Part shown: piece after piece, positions 16,898 through 25,465 of the stretch
Layout: each line of letters opens with the position of its first letter
How positions within the stretch are numbered: position 1 is the first letter of the stretch
NCBI GenBank assembly: GCA_003211695.1
Contig: QCSA01000011.1
Location: forward strand, 1-35,664
Length of the DNA: 35,664 bases
Source: Pelagibacteraceae bacterium AG-464-P07
Lineage (GTDB): Bacteria; Pseudomonadota; Alphaproteobacteria; Pelagibacterales; Pelagibacteraceae
Direction: 5' to 3'
Notes under the pieces: generated by a model
What the model was told of the DNA's origin: nothing
What the model saw: the letters and a program-made list of their open reading frames with translations, nothing else
Database searches by the model: none
Made by a program: the position numbers and the translations under genes

Positions 16898-19669
16898 ATG
16901 AGTTCAATAAAAAAAACTGATAATTTTTATTTAATTGATGGCTCAGGTTATATTTTTAGAGCTTATTATGCTTTACCTCCTTTATCTAGAAAAAGTGATG
17001 GATTACCTACTGGAGCAGTAAGTGGATTTTGTTCTATGTTATTTAAGTTATTAGAAGATTCAAGATCAGATGACTCAATTCATAGACCAACACACTTTGC
17101 TGTAATTTTCGATTCTGCAAGAAGAAACTTTAGAAATGATATTTATAGCGAATATAAAGCTAACAGAAGTGAAGCGCCTGAAGATTTGGCTCCTCAGTTT
17201 GAATATATTAGAAAGTCTGTCGAAGCATTTAATTTACCATCAATAGAATTATCTAACTATGAAGCTGACGATCTAATAGCAACTTACACAAAACAAATTA
17301 TTAAAGTAGGCGCTAAAGTTACAGTTATTTCATCAGATAAAGATTTAATGCAATTAGTTTCCGACAAGGTCAGACTTTACGATCCAATGAAAAGTAAAGT
17401 TTTAGGAGAGAAAGAAGTTGTTGAAAAATTTGGAGTAAAACCCAATCAAGTTATAGATGTTCAGTCATTAGCAGGAGATTCTTCAGATAATATACCGGGC
17501 GTTCCAGGCATAGGTATAAAAACAGCATCTGAACTTATTAATAAGTACAAAACTTTAGATGTTTTATTAAAAAAAGCTGATGAGATTCCTCAAAATAAAA
17601 GAAGAGAAACTTTATTGGCAAATAAAGATAAAGCTTTTTTAAGCAGACAATTGGTTACCCTTAAAGACGATGTTCCAGTTAAAGACAAACTAAGTAGTTT
17701 TCTTTTAAAAGAAGTTCAAAAAGAAAAACTTTATGACTTTTTAAGAAAGATGGAATTTAATAAATTATTAAGCAGAGCGATAAGTTTTTATGGTGAAACA
17801 GGAAAAAAAAAATCCGAATTAAATACTACAAAAACACCATCATCTAAAATTAATACAAAGGCTTACGAAGGCATTATCAACGAAAAAAGTTTAGATAAAT
17901 GGCTAAAAATTTTAAACGAACAATCAGTTATTGCTGTTGATACCGAGACATCTTCTTTAAATCCACTAGAGGCTGACCTAATTGGCGTTTCATTTAGCTA
18001 TGCACCTAATAAAGCTTGTTACATACCATTAGCTCATAAAAATATTAAAAGTTTAAAAAAAAAATTGATATTAGAAAAAATTAAACCAATATTAGAAGAT
18101 CCAAGTATAAAAAAAGTTGGTCAAAATATTAAATTTGATTTTATTGTTCTTAAACAAAACGGAATTGAAGTTAATCCCATCGAGGATACGATGTTAATTT
18201 CATATGCTCTAGATGCTGGTAGTAATAGACATAATCTAGATACACTTTCCGAAATTCACTTAGAACATAAAACCATCTCTTATAAAGAATTAGTTGGCAC
18301 AGGAAAAAATAAATTAAATTTTTCTGATATTGAACTAGATAAAGCAACGGAATATGCTGCAGAGGACGCAGATGTAACATTAAGACTTTATAATCATCTC
18401 AAATCAAAACTTAATGAAGAAAAATTAAATAAAGTTTACGAGTCTTTTGAAAAACCAATGGTACAATTACTTTCAAAAATGGAATTTAATGGTATTAAAG
18501 TTGACGATTTATATCTTAAAAAACTTTCTAAAAAGTTTGAAGATAAAATAAGAAAAATAGAAAAAGAAATATATTCAATAGCTGGCAAAGAATTTAATAT
18601 TGGTTCACCAAAACAACTTGGAGAAATAATTTATAACGAACTTAAAATTGCTAAATTGAAGAAAACAAAAAAAGGGAGTCTAGCTACAAATGCGAAAATA
18701 CTCGAAGATCTTGCTCTTACAGAGCACAAATTTCCTAAATTAATATTAGAATGGAGACAAATTTCAAAGCTTAAAAACACTTATTCAGATGCTCTACAAG
18801 ATCACATAAGTAAAAAAACAAAAAGAGTACATACCTCCTTTTTGTTAGCAGCTACAAATACTGGTAGATTAGCTTCAAGCGATCCAAATTTACAAAATAT
18901 TCCAATTAAATCAGAAGAAGGAAGAGAAATTAGAAAAGCCTTCATTGCTGATAAAAAAAATATTTTGATTTCTGCTGATTATGATCAAATAGAAATGAGA
19001 ATTTTGGCTGACATAGCTGATGTGAAAGAACTAAAAAGAGCTTTTAAAAACAATGAAGATGTTCATTGCTTGACCGCAAGTCAGGTTTTTAATGTACCAA
19101 TTAATAAAGTTAATGAAGATCTTAGAAGAAAAGCTAAAACAATTAATTTTGGTATTATTTACGGAATCACTCAATATGGTTTAGCTAAACAAATTTCTGT
19201 ATCAAATCAAGAAGCTTTAGATTTTATAAATTCTTATTTTAAAAATTTTCCTGAAATAAAAAATTATATGAGTTCAACAATAGGTATTTGTAGGAAACAA
19301 GGTTATGTCAGTAACATTTTTGGAAGAAGAATTCATCTTAGAGGCATTAATGATAAAAATTTTAGTATTAGAAGCTTTCAAGAAAGAGCGGCAATCAATG
19401 CTCCAATCCAAGGTTCTGCTGCAGACATTATTAGATTAGCTATGATTAAGATAAATAAATTAATTGAAAATGATAAAAAATTACAAACGAAAATGTTGTT
19501 ACAAATTCATGATGAACTTATATTTGAATGTTTAGAAAAAGATGCAATGTATATTAAAAAAACTATTAAAGAAGCAATGATATCAATTTCAAATTCTGAA
19601 TATCATATGTTTTCAATTCCATTAGATGTTCATGTAAATTCAGGATATAATTGGGGTGAAATACATTAA
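16898..19669 (+). CDS. polA: DNA polymerase I
   Basis: A 923-residue, full-length three-domain repair and Okazaki-fragment polymerase. The 5'-3' exonuclease spans about 1-290 (SSDKDLMQLVSD; GDSSDNIPGVPGIG helix-hairpin region). The 3'-5' proofreading domain (about 330-510) retains the DEDD residues D348 and E350 in VDTETSS, D414 in NIKFDFIV and D490 in YAAEDADVT, so proofreading should be active. The polymerase domain (about 540-923) has D694 in SADYDQIEMRI, the O-helix region RRKAKTINFGIIYG, and H871/D872 in QIHDELIFE. The two starts of the divergent ABC ATPase and polA are 52 bp apart. ATG start. Confidence 0.97.
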   Translation: MSSIKKTDNFYLIDGSGYIFRAYYALPPLSRKSDGLPTGAVSGFCSMLFKLLEDSRSDDSIHRPTHFAVIFDSARRNFRNDIYSEYKANRSEAPEDLAPQFEYIRKSVEAFNLPSIELSNYEADDLIATYTKQIIKVGAKVTVISSDKDLMQLVSDKVRLYDPMKSKVLGEKEVVEKFGVKPNQVIDVQSLAGDSSDNIPGVPGIGIKTASELINKYKTLDVLLKKADEIPQNKRRETLLANKDKAFLSRQLVTLKDDVPVKDKLSSFLLKEVQKEKLYDFLRKMEFNKLLSRAISFYGETGKKKSELNTTKTPSSKINTKAYEGIINEKSLDKWLKILNEQSVIAVDTETSSLNPLEADLIGVSFSYAPNKACYIPLAHKNIKSLKKKLILEKIKPILEDPSIKKVGQNIKFDFIVLKQNGIEVNPIEDTMLISYALDAGSNRHNLDTLSEIHLEHKTISYKELVGTGKNKLNFSDIELDKATEYAAEDADVTLRLYNHLKSKLNEEKLNKVYESFEKPMVQLLSKMEFNGIKVDDLYLKKLSKKFEDKIRKIEKEIYSIAGKEFNIGSPKQLGEIIYNELKIAKLKKTKKGSLATNAKILEDLALTEHKFPKLILEWRQISKLKNTYSDALQDHISKKTKRVHTSFLLAATNTGRLASSDPNLQNIPIKSEEGREIRKAFIADKKNILISADYDQIEMRILADIADVKELKRAFKNNEDVHCLTASQVFNVPINKVNEDLRRKAKTINFGIIYGITQYGLAKQISVSNQEALDFINSYFKNFPEIKNYMSSTIGICRKQGYVSNIFGRRIHLRGINDKNFSIRSFQERAAINAPIQGSAADIIRLAMIKINKLIENDKKLQTKMLLQIHDELIFECLEKDAMYIKKTIKEAMISISNSEYHMFSIPLDVHVNSGYNWGEIH

Positions 19670-19744
19670 TAGCTCTAATGCTTGCCCAATTTGTGACAAT
19701 CTAGTATTTCTATATTGATTAATCGTATAATCATTTAATCGATT

Positions 19745-20443
19745 ATGGCTCAGACAATTGCATTAGTTGATGATGACAGAAACATACTCACTAGCATAAG
19801 TATGGCTTTAGAAAAAGAAGGTTTTAAAGTTCAAACATATATTGATGCAGAGACAGCATTAGTTGGAATTAGCAGAACTCCACCTGATTTAGCAGTAATA
19901 GATATTAAAATGCCAAGAATGGATGGAGAAGAATTGCTAAAACGTTTAAGAAAAAAAACTTCCATACCTATAATTTTTTTAACATCTAAAGACGAAGAAA
20001 TCGATGAACTACTTGGGTTAAAACTTGGTGCGGATGATTTTATTAAAAAATCAGGGGGTTTTTCAATCAAAGTTCTTATTGAAAGAATTCGGGTACAGCT
20101 TCGAAAAAAAAATATGGGTTTAGAAGAAAAAAAAAATTTAATTTCTCATGGAAAACTCAAATTGGATCCTTCTCAGCTGGAATGCGAGTGGGATGGTAAA
20201 TCTTTGCCAGATAAATTAACTACAACTGAATTTTTAATTGTAAAAGAATTAGCAAAAAGACCCGGTGTAATCAAAGAAAGAAGTCAACTGATGGATATTG
20301 CCTATAAAGAAAATACTGATATTGAAGATAGGACTATCGATAGCCATGTAAAAAGAATAAGAAAAAAATTTAAAATAATTGACCCTAATTTTTCTGCAAT
20401 TGAAACAAGATATGGCAGTGGTTATAGATGGAACATAAGTTAA
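19745..20443 (+). CDS. chvI: ChvI-type OmpR-family response regulator
   Basis: A 232-residue response regulator. The receiver domain (about 1-120) has LVDDD, phospho-acceptor D53 in VIDIKMPRMDG, T in FLTSKDEE and K in DDFIKKS. The C-terminal winged helix is OmpR-type (TTTEFLIVKELAKRPG; DRTIDSHVKRIRKK; IETRYGSGYRW). DDFIKKSGGFS and the placement directly before a ChvG-like kinase and ahcY identify it as ChvI, which answers acid and cell-envelope stress in alphaproteobacteria. It overlaps chvG by 16 bp. The 75 bp upstream contain a TTGTGACAA palindrome and repeated TTAATCG. Confidence 0.9.
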   Translation: MAQTIALVDDDRNILTSISMALEKEGFKVQTYIDAETALVGISRTPPDLAVIDIKMPRMDGEELLKRLRKKTSIPIIFLTSKDEEIDELLGLKLGADDFIKKSGGFSIKVLIERIRVQLRKKNMGLEEKKNLISHGKLKLDPSQLECEWDGKSLPDKLTTTEFLIVKELAKRPGVIKERSQLMDIAYKENTDIEDRTIDSHVKRIRKKFKIIDPNFSAIETRYGSGYRWNIS

Positions 20444-21996
20444 TAACAAATTTTTTTGGAAAAAATCCATCAATTCTAAAAAAATTTTTACTTATAAATT
20501 TTATTATTTTTTCAGTTATTGTTTTACTTACAATATTTTATTTAATGGCAATTGAACCCAGCCTAGTTAAAAAAAAATCTTCAGATCATATTCAAATAAT
20601 TGATAACACTATTAATCATATCGAAAGATTAAATATAAAATTTGAAAAGAATGAAATTGCTAGATTTTTATTATCAACAAGGTTTCTGTTCCAAAGTTTA
20701 GATAGAGTTCAATTTTTTGATAATAATCTGAACCTACTTGGTGATACAAATGTATTAGATTTAGATCCGAGATCATTTTCTAAGAAATTTGAAGTTACCG
20801 AACTTGAAATTGGAGAAATCGAAACAGAATTAAATTTAAGCAAAAGTCCGAAAAAAATTCAAGAAAAAAATAAAATTTTTAAAATTGAAAATGATATTTT
20901 CAAATATAAGACTTCAAAAAATTTTGGAAATACATTTACGATAAATAATAAAATTAATAATAACTATATCGTTTCAACAATCAAAAACGTTAATATTAAA
21001 GGTAAAAATTTAGGTTATCTTGTTATTTCTGAATTATCCAATGAAATAATAATAGCAGTTGAAGAAAGAAAAAATTTTATTCTAAGAACGGTATTGGCAG
21101 TTGCTTTAGTTATTTTTGTTTTTTCAATTTTTTTAAACCAATATCTTTTAAGACCAATCAAAAGTTTGGTTGATTATACAAAGTCAATAAAAGATAAAGA
21201 TGTCAAGACGGACACTATTGAAAAATTTTTAAAACGTAGAGATGAAGTGGGACTGTTGTCTAATTCTTTAAATGACATGACGCAGGACTTGTATAAAAGA
21301 ATAAATATTGCAGAAAATTTTTCAACTGATTTAACACATGAAATCAGAAATCCTCTAGCATCACTAAAAGGTGCTTCCGAGTTATTAGATACTACAGATG
21401 AGCCTGAAAAAAGATCAAAACTTTTAAAGATCATTTCACATGATATTCTAAGAATCGAAAGACTTATTACTGACTATTCTCAAATGTTGAAAGATGAAGC
21501 AGCATTATCTAGAGAAAAAATGAAAAAAATTGATGTTGTTTCTATTGTGAAATCGGTGATTGATGACTTCAATAATGATTTATTAAACTCTAAAAAAAAT
21601 ATTAAAATAAAGTTTGATACAATTTCTGATAATAAAACTAAGCCTAATATATTGGGTGTAGAAAGTCGTGTAGAACAGGTGTTGGCAAACTTGCTGGATA
21701 ATTCGATTTCCTTTAGTCCTCAGAATAGCGAAATAAAAGTTTTGGTAAAATCTGAGGATAAGATAGTGAATCTAGCCGTTGAAGATCAAGGTTTAGGGTT
21801 TAATGAAAAAAATATAGATCAAATTTTTAATCGATTTTATAGCAATCGACCTGAAAAATTTGGAGAACATACAGGACTTGGTTTGAATATTGTTAAGAAC
21901 ATCATTGAATTACATGGTGGCTCTATAAATGCATCAAATAATACTAAGGGTATAGGTGCGAAAATTAATATAAATTTTCCTGAATATTCAGTTTGA
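20428..21996 (+). CDS. chvG: ChvG-type sensor histidine kinase
   Basis: A 522-residue inner-membrane kinase. TM1 is about 18-41, followed by a periplasmic sensor of roughly 175 residues and TM2 at about 219-240. The HAMP linker (240-293, LRPIKSLVDYTKSI) and the dimerisation domain follow, with phospho-acceptor H304 in DLTHEIRNPLASLKGA. The ATP-binding domain shows LANLLDNSISFSP (N box), EDQGLGF, and HTGLGLNIVKNIIELHGG (G boxes). It pairs with the overlapping chvI gene. In many relatives the periplasmic inhibitor ExoR acts on ChvG; I see no exoR-like gene here. The ATG at 20428 lies inside the end of chvI. ahcY follows 51 bp downstream. Confidence 0.9.
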   Translation: MEHKLITNFFGKNPSILKKFLLINFIIFSVIVLLTIFYLMAIEPSLVKKKSSDHIQIIDNTINHIERLNIKFEKNEIARFLLSTRFLFQSLDRVQFFDNNLNLLGDTNVLDLDPRSFSKKFEVTELEIGEIETELNLSKSPKKIQEKNKIFKIENDIFKYKTSKNFGNTFTINNKINNNYIVSTIKNVNIKGKNLGYLVISELSNEIIIAVEERKNFILRTVLAVALVIFVFSIFLNQYLLRPIKSLVDYTKSIKDKDVKTDTIEKFLKRRDEVGLLSNSLNDMTQDLYKRINIAENFSTDLTHEIRNPLASLKGASELLDTTDEPEKRSKLLKIISHDILRIERLITDYSQMLKDEAALSREKMKKIDVVSIVKSVIDDFNNDLLNSKKNIKIKFDTISDNKTKPNILGVESRVEQVLANLLDNSISFSPQNSEIKVLVKSEDKIVNLAVEDQGLGFNEKNIDQIFNRFYSNRPEKFGEHTGLGLNIVKNIIELHGGSINASNNTKGIGAKININFPEYSV

Positions 21997-22047
21997 ATAT
22001 TTAAGTTAGTTGATTAAAAAGAATTAAATTGTTAGAAAATCCAATCT

Positions 22048-23337
22048 ATGAATCAAGATTTTAAAGTTAAAGATATAAAGCAGGCAGATTTTGGCAGGAA
22101 AGAAATCTCAATTGCAGAATCAGAAATGCCAGGACTAATGGCATTACGAAAAGAGTACAAAGGAAAAAAACCTCTTAAGGGAGCAAGAATTTTAGGGTGC
22201 CTACATATGACAATACAAACTGCTGTTTTGATCGAAACACTTGTTGAATTGGGGGCAGATGTAAGATGGTCTTCTTGTAATATTTTTTCAACACAGGACC
22301 ATGCTGCTGCTGCAATAGCTAAAAAAGGAATTCCTGTTTATGCATGGAAAGGAGAGACTGAGAAAGAATATTGGTGGTGCATAAAACAAATAATTGAAGG
22401 TAGAAAAGATTGGAAACCAAACATGCTTTTGGACGATGGAGGCGACCTTACTGCTTTGATGCACAAAGAATATTCTGAACTTCTTAAAAATATCAAAGGA
22501 TTATCTGAAGAAACTACTACAGGAATAAAAGCACTCGAAAAAATGGAAGCAGAAAAAACTTTATTAATTCCTGCAATTAATGTGAATGACTCGGTAACAA
22601 AATCAAAATTTGATAATTTATACGGATGTAGGGAAAGTTTAATTGATGGGATTAAAAGAGCAACAGATGTTATGATTTCTGGAAAAACAGCAATAGTTGC
22701 AGGTTATGGAAATGTCGGCAAAGGTAGCGCTGCTTCCCTTAAACAAAATGGTGCGCGTGTCATGATTACAGAAACAGATCCTATATGTGCACTGCAAGCT
22801 TCGATGGAAGGATTTGAAGTTGTGTTAATGGACGATGCTATAGAAACAGCAGATATTGTTGTTACGGCTACTGGAAACAAAGATGTTGTTACGACTGATC
22901 ATATGAGAAAAATGAAAGATAGGTCCATTCTTTGTAATATTGGTCATTTTGATAATGAAATTCAGGTAGACGCTTTGAGAAATTATAAATGGATAGAAAT
23001 CAAACCCCAGGTTCATGAAATTGAATTTCCAGACAAAAAAAGAATTTTATTATTGGCAGAAGGTAGGCTGGTAAATCTCGGATGTGCTACGGGACATCCA
23101 AGTTTTGTCATGAGCACTTCATTTACTAACCAGGTAATAGCCCAAATAGAACTTTGGAACAACTCTGACAAATATCAAAATAAGGTTTATGTTTTACCAA
23201 AACATTTAGATGAAAAAGTTGCTACTCTCCACTTAAATAAGGTAGGAGCGAAGCTTACAAAATTATCAAAGGAACAGGCCGAATATATTAGTGTTGACGT
23301 TAAAGGTCCATTTAAACCGGATATTTATCGCTACTAG
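22048..23337 (+). CDS. ahcY: S-adenosylhomocysteine hydrolase
   Basis: A 429-residue NAD-dependent enzyme that splits S-adenosylhomocysteine to adenosine and homocysteine, clearing the product of SAM-dependent methylation. Motifs are [37 protein letters not shown], the Rossmann loop [39 protein letters not shown], and the C-terminal KPDIYRY that reaches into the neighbouring subunit's NAD site. The length fits the form lacking the roughly 40-residue insert found in many proteobacterial enzymes. It sits directly after chvG; in many alphaproteobacteria hprK and PTS genes lie between them. The last codons and stop are part of a perfect inverted repeat. Confidence 0.97.
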   Translation: MNQDFKVKDIKQADFGRKEISIAESEMPGLMALRKEYKGKKPLKGARILGCLHMTIQTAVLIETLVELGADVRWSSCNIFSTQDHAAAAIAKKGIPVYAWKGETEKEYWWCIKQIIEGRKDWKPNMLLDDGGDLTALMHKEYSELLKNIKGLSEETTTGIKALEKMEAEKTLLIPAINVNDSVTKSKFDNLYGCRESLIDGIKRATDVMISGKTAIVAGYGNVGKGSAASLKQNGARVMITETDPICALQASMEGFEVVLMDDAIETADIVVTATGNKDVVTTDHMRKMKDRSILCNIGHFDNEIQVDALRNYKWIEIKPQVHEIEFPDKKRILLLAEGRLVNLGCATGHPSFVMSTSFTNQVIAQIELWNNSDKYQNKVYVLPKHLDEKVATLHLNKVGAKLTKLSKEQAEYISVDVKGPFKPDIYRY

Positions 23338-23345
23338 TTAGTAGC
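23330..23345. repeat. Perfect 7-bp inverted repeat across the ahcY stop codon
   Basis: GCTACTA and TAGTAGC flank a central GT, covering the last codons and TAG stop of ahcY and ending 3 bases before the ATG of tsaE. The loop is too short and no T run follows, so it is not a typical intrinsic terminator. A smaller stem could form in RNA and partly occlude the tsaE start, or the site could bind a protein as DNA. No function is established. Confidence 0.4.
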
Positions 23346-23348
23346 TAG

Positions 23349-23807
23349 ATGAAATTAAATTCACTAGAAGATACTTTTAATCTATCAAAAAAAATTGGAA
23401 AATTATTATCCAATGGAGATGTAATTTTTCTTTATGGGGAAATTGGAGTTGGAAAAACAACTTTTGTTAGGGGTTTAATTAATAATTTTGAAGATCAAAA
23501 AGGAATGAATGAAAGTCAAATATTAAGTCCAACATTTAACATTGTATTTGATTATGCAATTAAAGAATTAAAAATAATGCACTACGATCTTTATCGACTA
23601 AAAAATAGTAAAGACATAAACGAATTAGGAATTTTTGCTGAAATTGAAAATTGTATAACCTTAATTGAGTGGCCTGAACTAATTGAAAAAAAACCAAATA
23701 ATCGTATTGAACTTTTTTTTAGCTATTTAGAAGAAAATTTAGATAAAAGAAAGCTAGAAATTAAAGGACAGGGTAAATGGAGCAATTATGATTTTGAAAA
23801 AATTTAA
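23349..23807 (+). CDS. tsaE: tRNA threonylcarbamoyladenosine ATPase TsaE
   Basis: A 152-residue P-loop protein that drives turnover of the TsaD-TsaB complex when t6A37 is made on ANN-decoding tRNAs. The Walker A is GEIGVGKT at 30-37, followed by the family pattern LSPTFNIVFDY, MHYDLYRL and ITLIEWPELI. The length is usual. It lies 11 bp after ahcY and overlaps amgK by 20 bp, in the order tsaE-amgK-murU widely kept in alphaproteobacteria. ATG start. Confidence 0.93.
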   Translation: MKLNSLEDTFNLSKKIGKLLSNGDVIFLYGEIGVGKTTFVRGLINNFEDQKGMNESQILSPTFNIVFDYAIKELKIMHYDLYRLKNSKDINELGIFAEIENCITLIEWPELIEKKPNNRIELFFSYLEENLDKRKLEIKGQGKWSNYDFEKI

Positions 23808-24777
23808 ATTATCGCCTATATCAGGCGATGCATCATTTAGAAAGTTTAATAGAAAATTTGATCCCAAAAAAAAATTAAGCACTATTATTGTAATTACAAA
23901 AAAAAAAAAATTTAAAAATTTATTAGTTTATAGTGCCATCAATCATTTTTTATTGGAAAAAAATATTAGAGCTCCACGGCTCATAACAGAAAATTATAAA
24001 AAAGGTTTTATCGAAATAGAAGATTTTGGAAATATTACGATTCGTCATATTCTTGAAAAAAGTAAATCAAAATTTTATATTTATAAAAAAACTATCAATC
24101 TTTTGATTAAATTACAAAATGTCAGGCCAAGGATAATTAAAGATTTTTTTGGAAAATCTTATAAATTGGAAAATTATTCTGTAAAAAACTTACATAAAGA
24201 ATCCGATTTATTTTTTGAATGGTATTTACCCTTAATTATGAAAAAAAATCAGGTAACAAAAATAAAAAAAGTTTTAAAAAAAAAATTACAAAAACTTTAT
24301 AACCAACTAAAATTTAAAAATAATATATTTGTCCATCGCGATTTTCATGTTTCAAACTTAATGAAAATTAATAATCAGATTGGAGTTATTGACTCCCAGG
24401 ATGCAATTATTGGAAATCCCACTTATGATCTAGCCTCTCTTATTGATGATGTAAGAATAAAAACTTCAAATCAACTAAAAAATGATGTTTTTAATTATTA
24501 TTTAAATAAATGTCCTCAAATATACAGAAGAAATAAAAATGACTTTATTCACGATTTCAATATTTTGTCGGTACAAAGAAATCTTAAGATTATTGGAATT
24601 TTTTCAAGACTTTTTAAAAGAGATAAAAAAAAAAAATATTTAAAATTAATTCCTTATACTTGGAAATTACTGGAATTAAGATTGAAGGATAAAAAAATGT
24701 TTGGTGAAATTAATGATATTTTAAATCGGTTTATTACTTCTAAAACTAGAAAAAAAATTAAATTTTATGCAAATTAA
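23788..24777 (+). CDS. amgK: AmgK-type N-acetylmuramate/N-acetylglucosamine kinase
   Basis: A 329-residue aminoglycoside-phosphotransferase-fold sugar kinase. With MurU it salvages MurNAc to UDP-MurNAc, bypassing de novo MurA/MurB synthesis. Seen are the N-terminal SGDASFRKF, the catalytic loop VHRDFHVSN (D185, N191) and the metal-binding IDSQDA (D202) followed by GNPTYDLASLIDD, typical of the family. It overlaps tsaE by 20 bp and murU by 11 bp. The coding sequence is extremely lysine-rich and contains uninterrupted A tracts of 13 (23898-23910), 10 (24276-24285) and 12 (24625-24636) bases, all in frame. Such tracts are prone to polymerase slippage. Assignment rests on fold motifs plus the murU neighbour. 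Confidence 0.88.
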   Translation: MILKKFKLSPISGDASFRKFNRKFDPKKKLSTIIVITKKKKFKNLLVYSAINHFLLEKNIRAPRLITENYKKGFIEIEDFGNITIRHILEKSKSKFYIYKKTINLLIKLQNVRPRIIKDFFGKSYKLENYSVKNLHKESDLFFEWYLPLIMKKNQVTKIKKVLKKKLQKLYNQLKFKNNIFVHRDFHVSNLMKINNQIGVIDSQDAIIGNPTYDLASLIDDVRIKTSNQLKNDVFNYYLNKCPQIYRRNKNDFIHDFNILSVQRNLKIIGIFSRLFKRDKKKKYLKLIPYTWKLLELRLKDKKMFGEINDILNRFITSKTRKKIKFYAN

Positions 24778-25465
24778 AAAAGCAATTATTTTGTCGGCAG
24801 GATATGGAAAAAGATTAAATCCGATGACTTTATATCAACCAAAGTCTCTGCTTAAAATAAATAAGAAAACTTTGCTAGAAAATACAATTCATATTTTAGA
24901 AAAGTTTGGAATAGAAGAAATTGTGATCAATACACACTACCTTTCAGATCAAATCAATACATTTATCGATAATAAAAAATTTAGTTCAAAAATCTTTCTT
25001 ATAGAAGAGCATGAAAAGATTTTGGATACTGGTGGAGGAGTATTAAATGCGGCTAAAAAATTTAATAACGATCCCTTTTTTGTTTTTAATCCTGATACTA
25101 TTTGGTCTCTGTCTTATCTAGATGATTTTAAGGCTATGGAAGAACAATATTTTAATAATGATTACAAAGGTGTTTTATTAGTTGTCGATAAAACAAAAAG
25201 TTTTGACACAACTATGAAAGGAGATTTCAATTTAAAAGAAAATATTATTGATAGAGATATTAATGAAAAAAAATATATTTACACTGGTTCTCAAATATTA
25301 AGTAGTTCTGTGTTTAGTAATAAGAAAATTGAACCATTTTCAATGAACTTAATTTGGGATCTTTTGATAAAAAATAAAAAGTTATTAGGCGTCAAAAGCA
25401 AACAAGAGTTTTTACATGTTACAAATCTTGAAATTTATAATCAATTGCTTGAGAAAAGATTTTAG
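24767..25465 (+). CDS. murU: MurU-type sugar-1-phosphate nucleotidyltransferase
   Basis: A 232-residue nucleotidyltransferase that would convert MurNAc-1-phosphate and UTP to UDP-MurNAc. The N-terminal nucleotide-binding signature is LSAGYGKRLNPMT followed by QPKSLLKI. NTHYLSDQI, LDTGGGVLNA and FNPDTIWS are the sugar-nucleotide transferase core. It is placed directly after amgK with an 11-bp overlap, the standard pairing. It ends in a 4-bp tail-to-tail overlap with gpmA. The addB-addA genes that often follow murU in alphaproteobacteria are not present here. ATG start. Confidence 0.88.
   Translation: MQIKKAIILSAGYGKRLNPMTLYQPKSLLKINKKTLLENTIHILEKFGIEEIVINTHYLSDQINTFIDNKKFSSKIFLIEEHEKILDTGGGVLNAAKKFNNDPFFVFNPDTIWSLSYLDDFKAMEEQYFNNDYKGVLLVVDKTKSFDTTMKGDFNLKENIIDRDINEKKYIYTGSQILSSSVFSNKKIEPFSMNLIWDLLIKNKKLLGVKSKQEFLHVTNLEIYNQLLEKRF

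Noticed and set aside
18171..18380. Minus-strand frame of 69 codons within polA
   Set aside because: It is antisense to the proofreading domain coding sequence, whose catalytic residues are intact, and shows no features of its own.
21997..22047. SAH or SAM riboswitch before ahcY
   Set aside because: Only 51 AT-rich bases separate chvG from ahcY, and no GC-paired stems of the known classes are visible.
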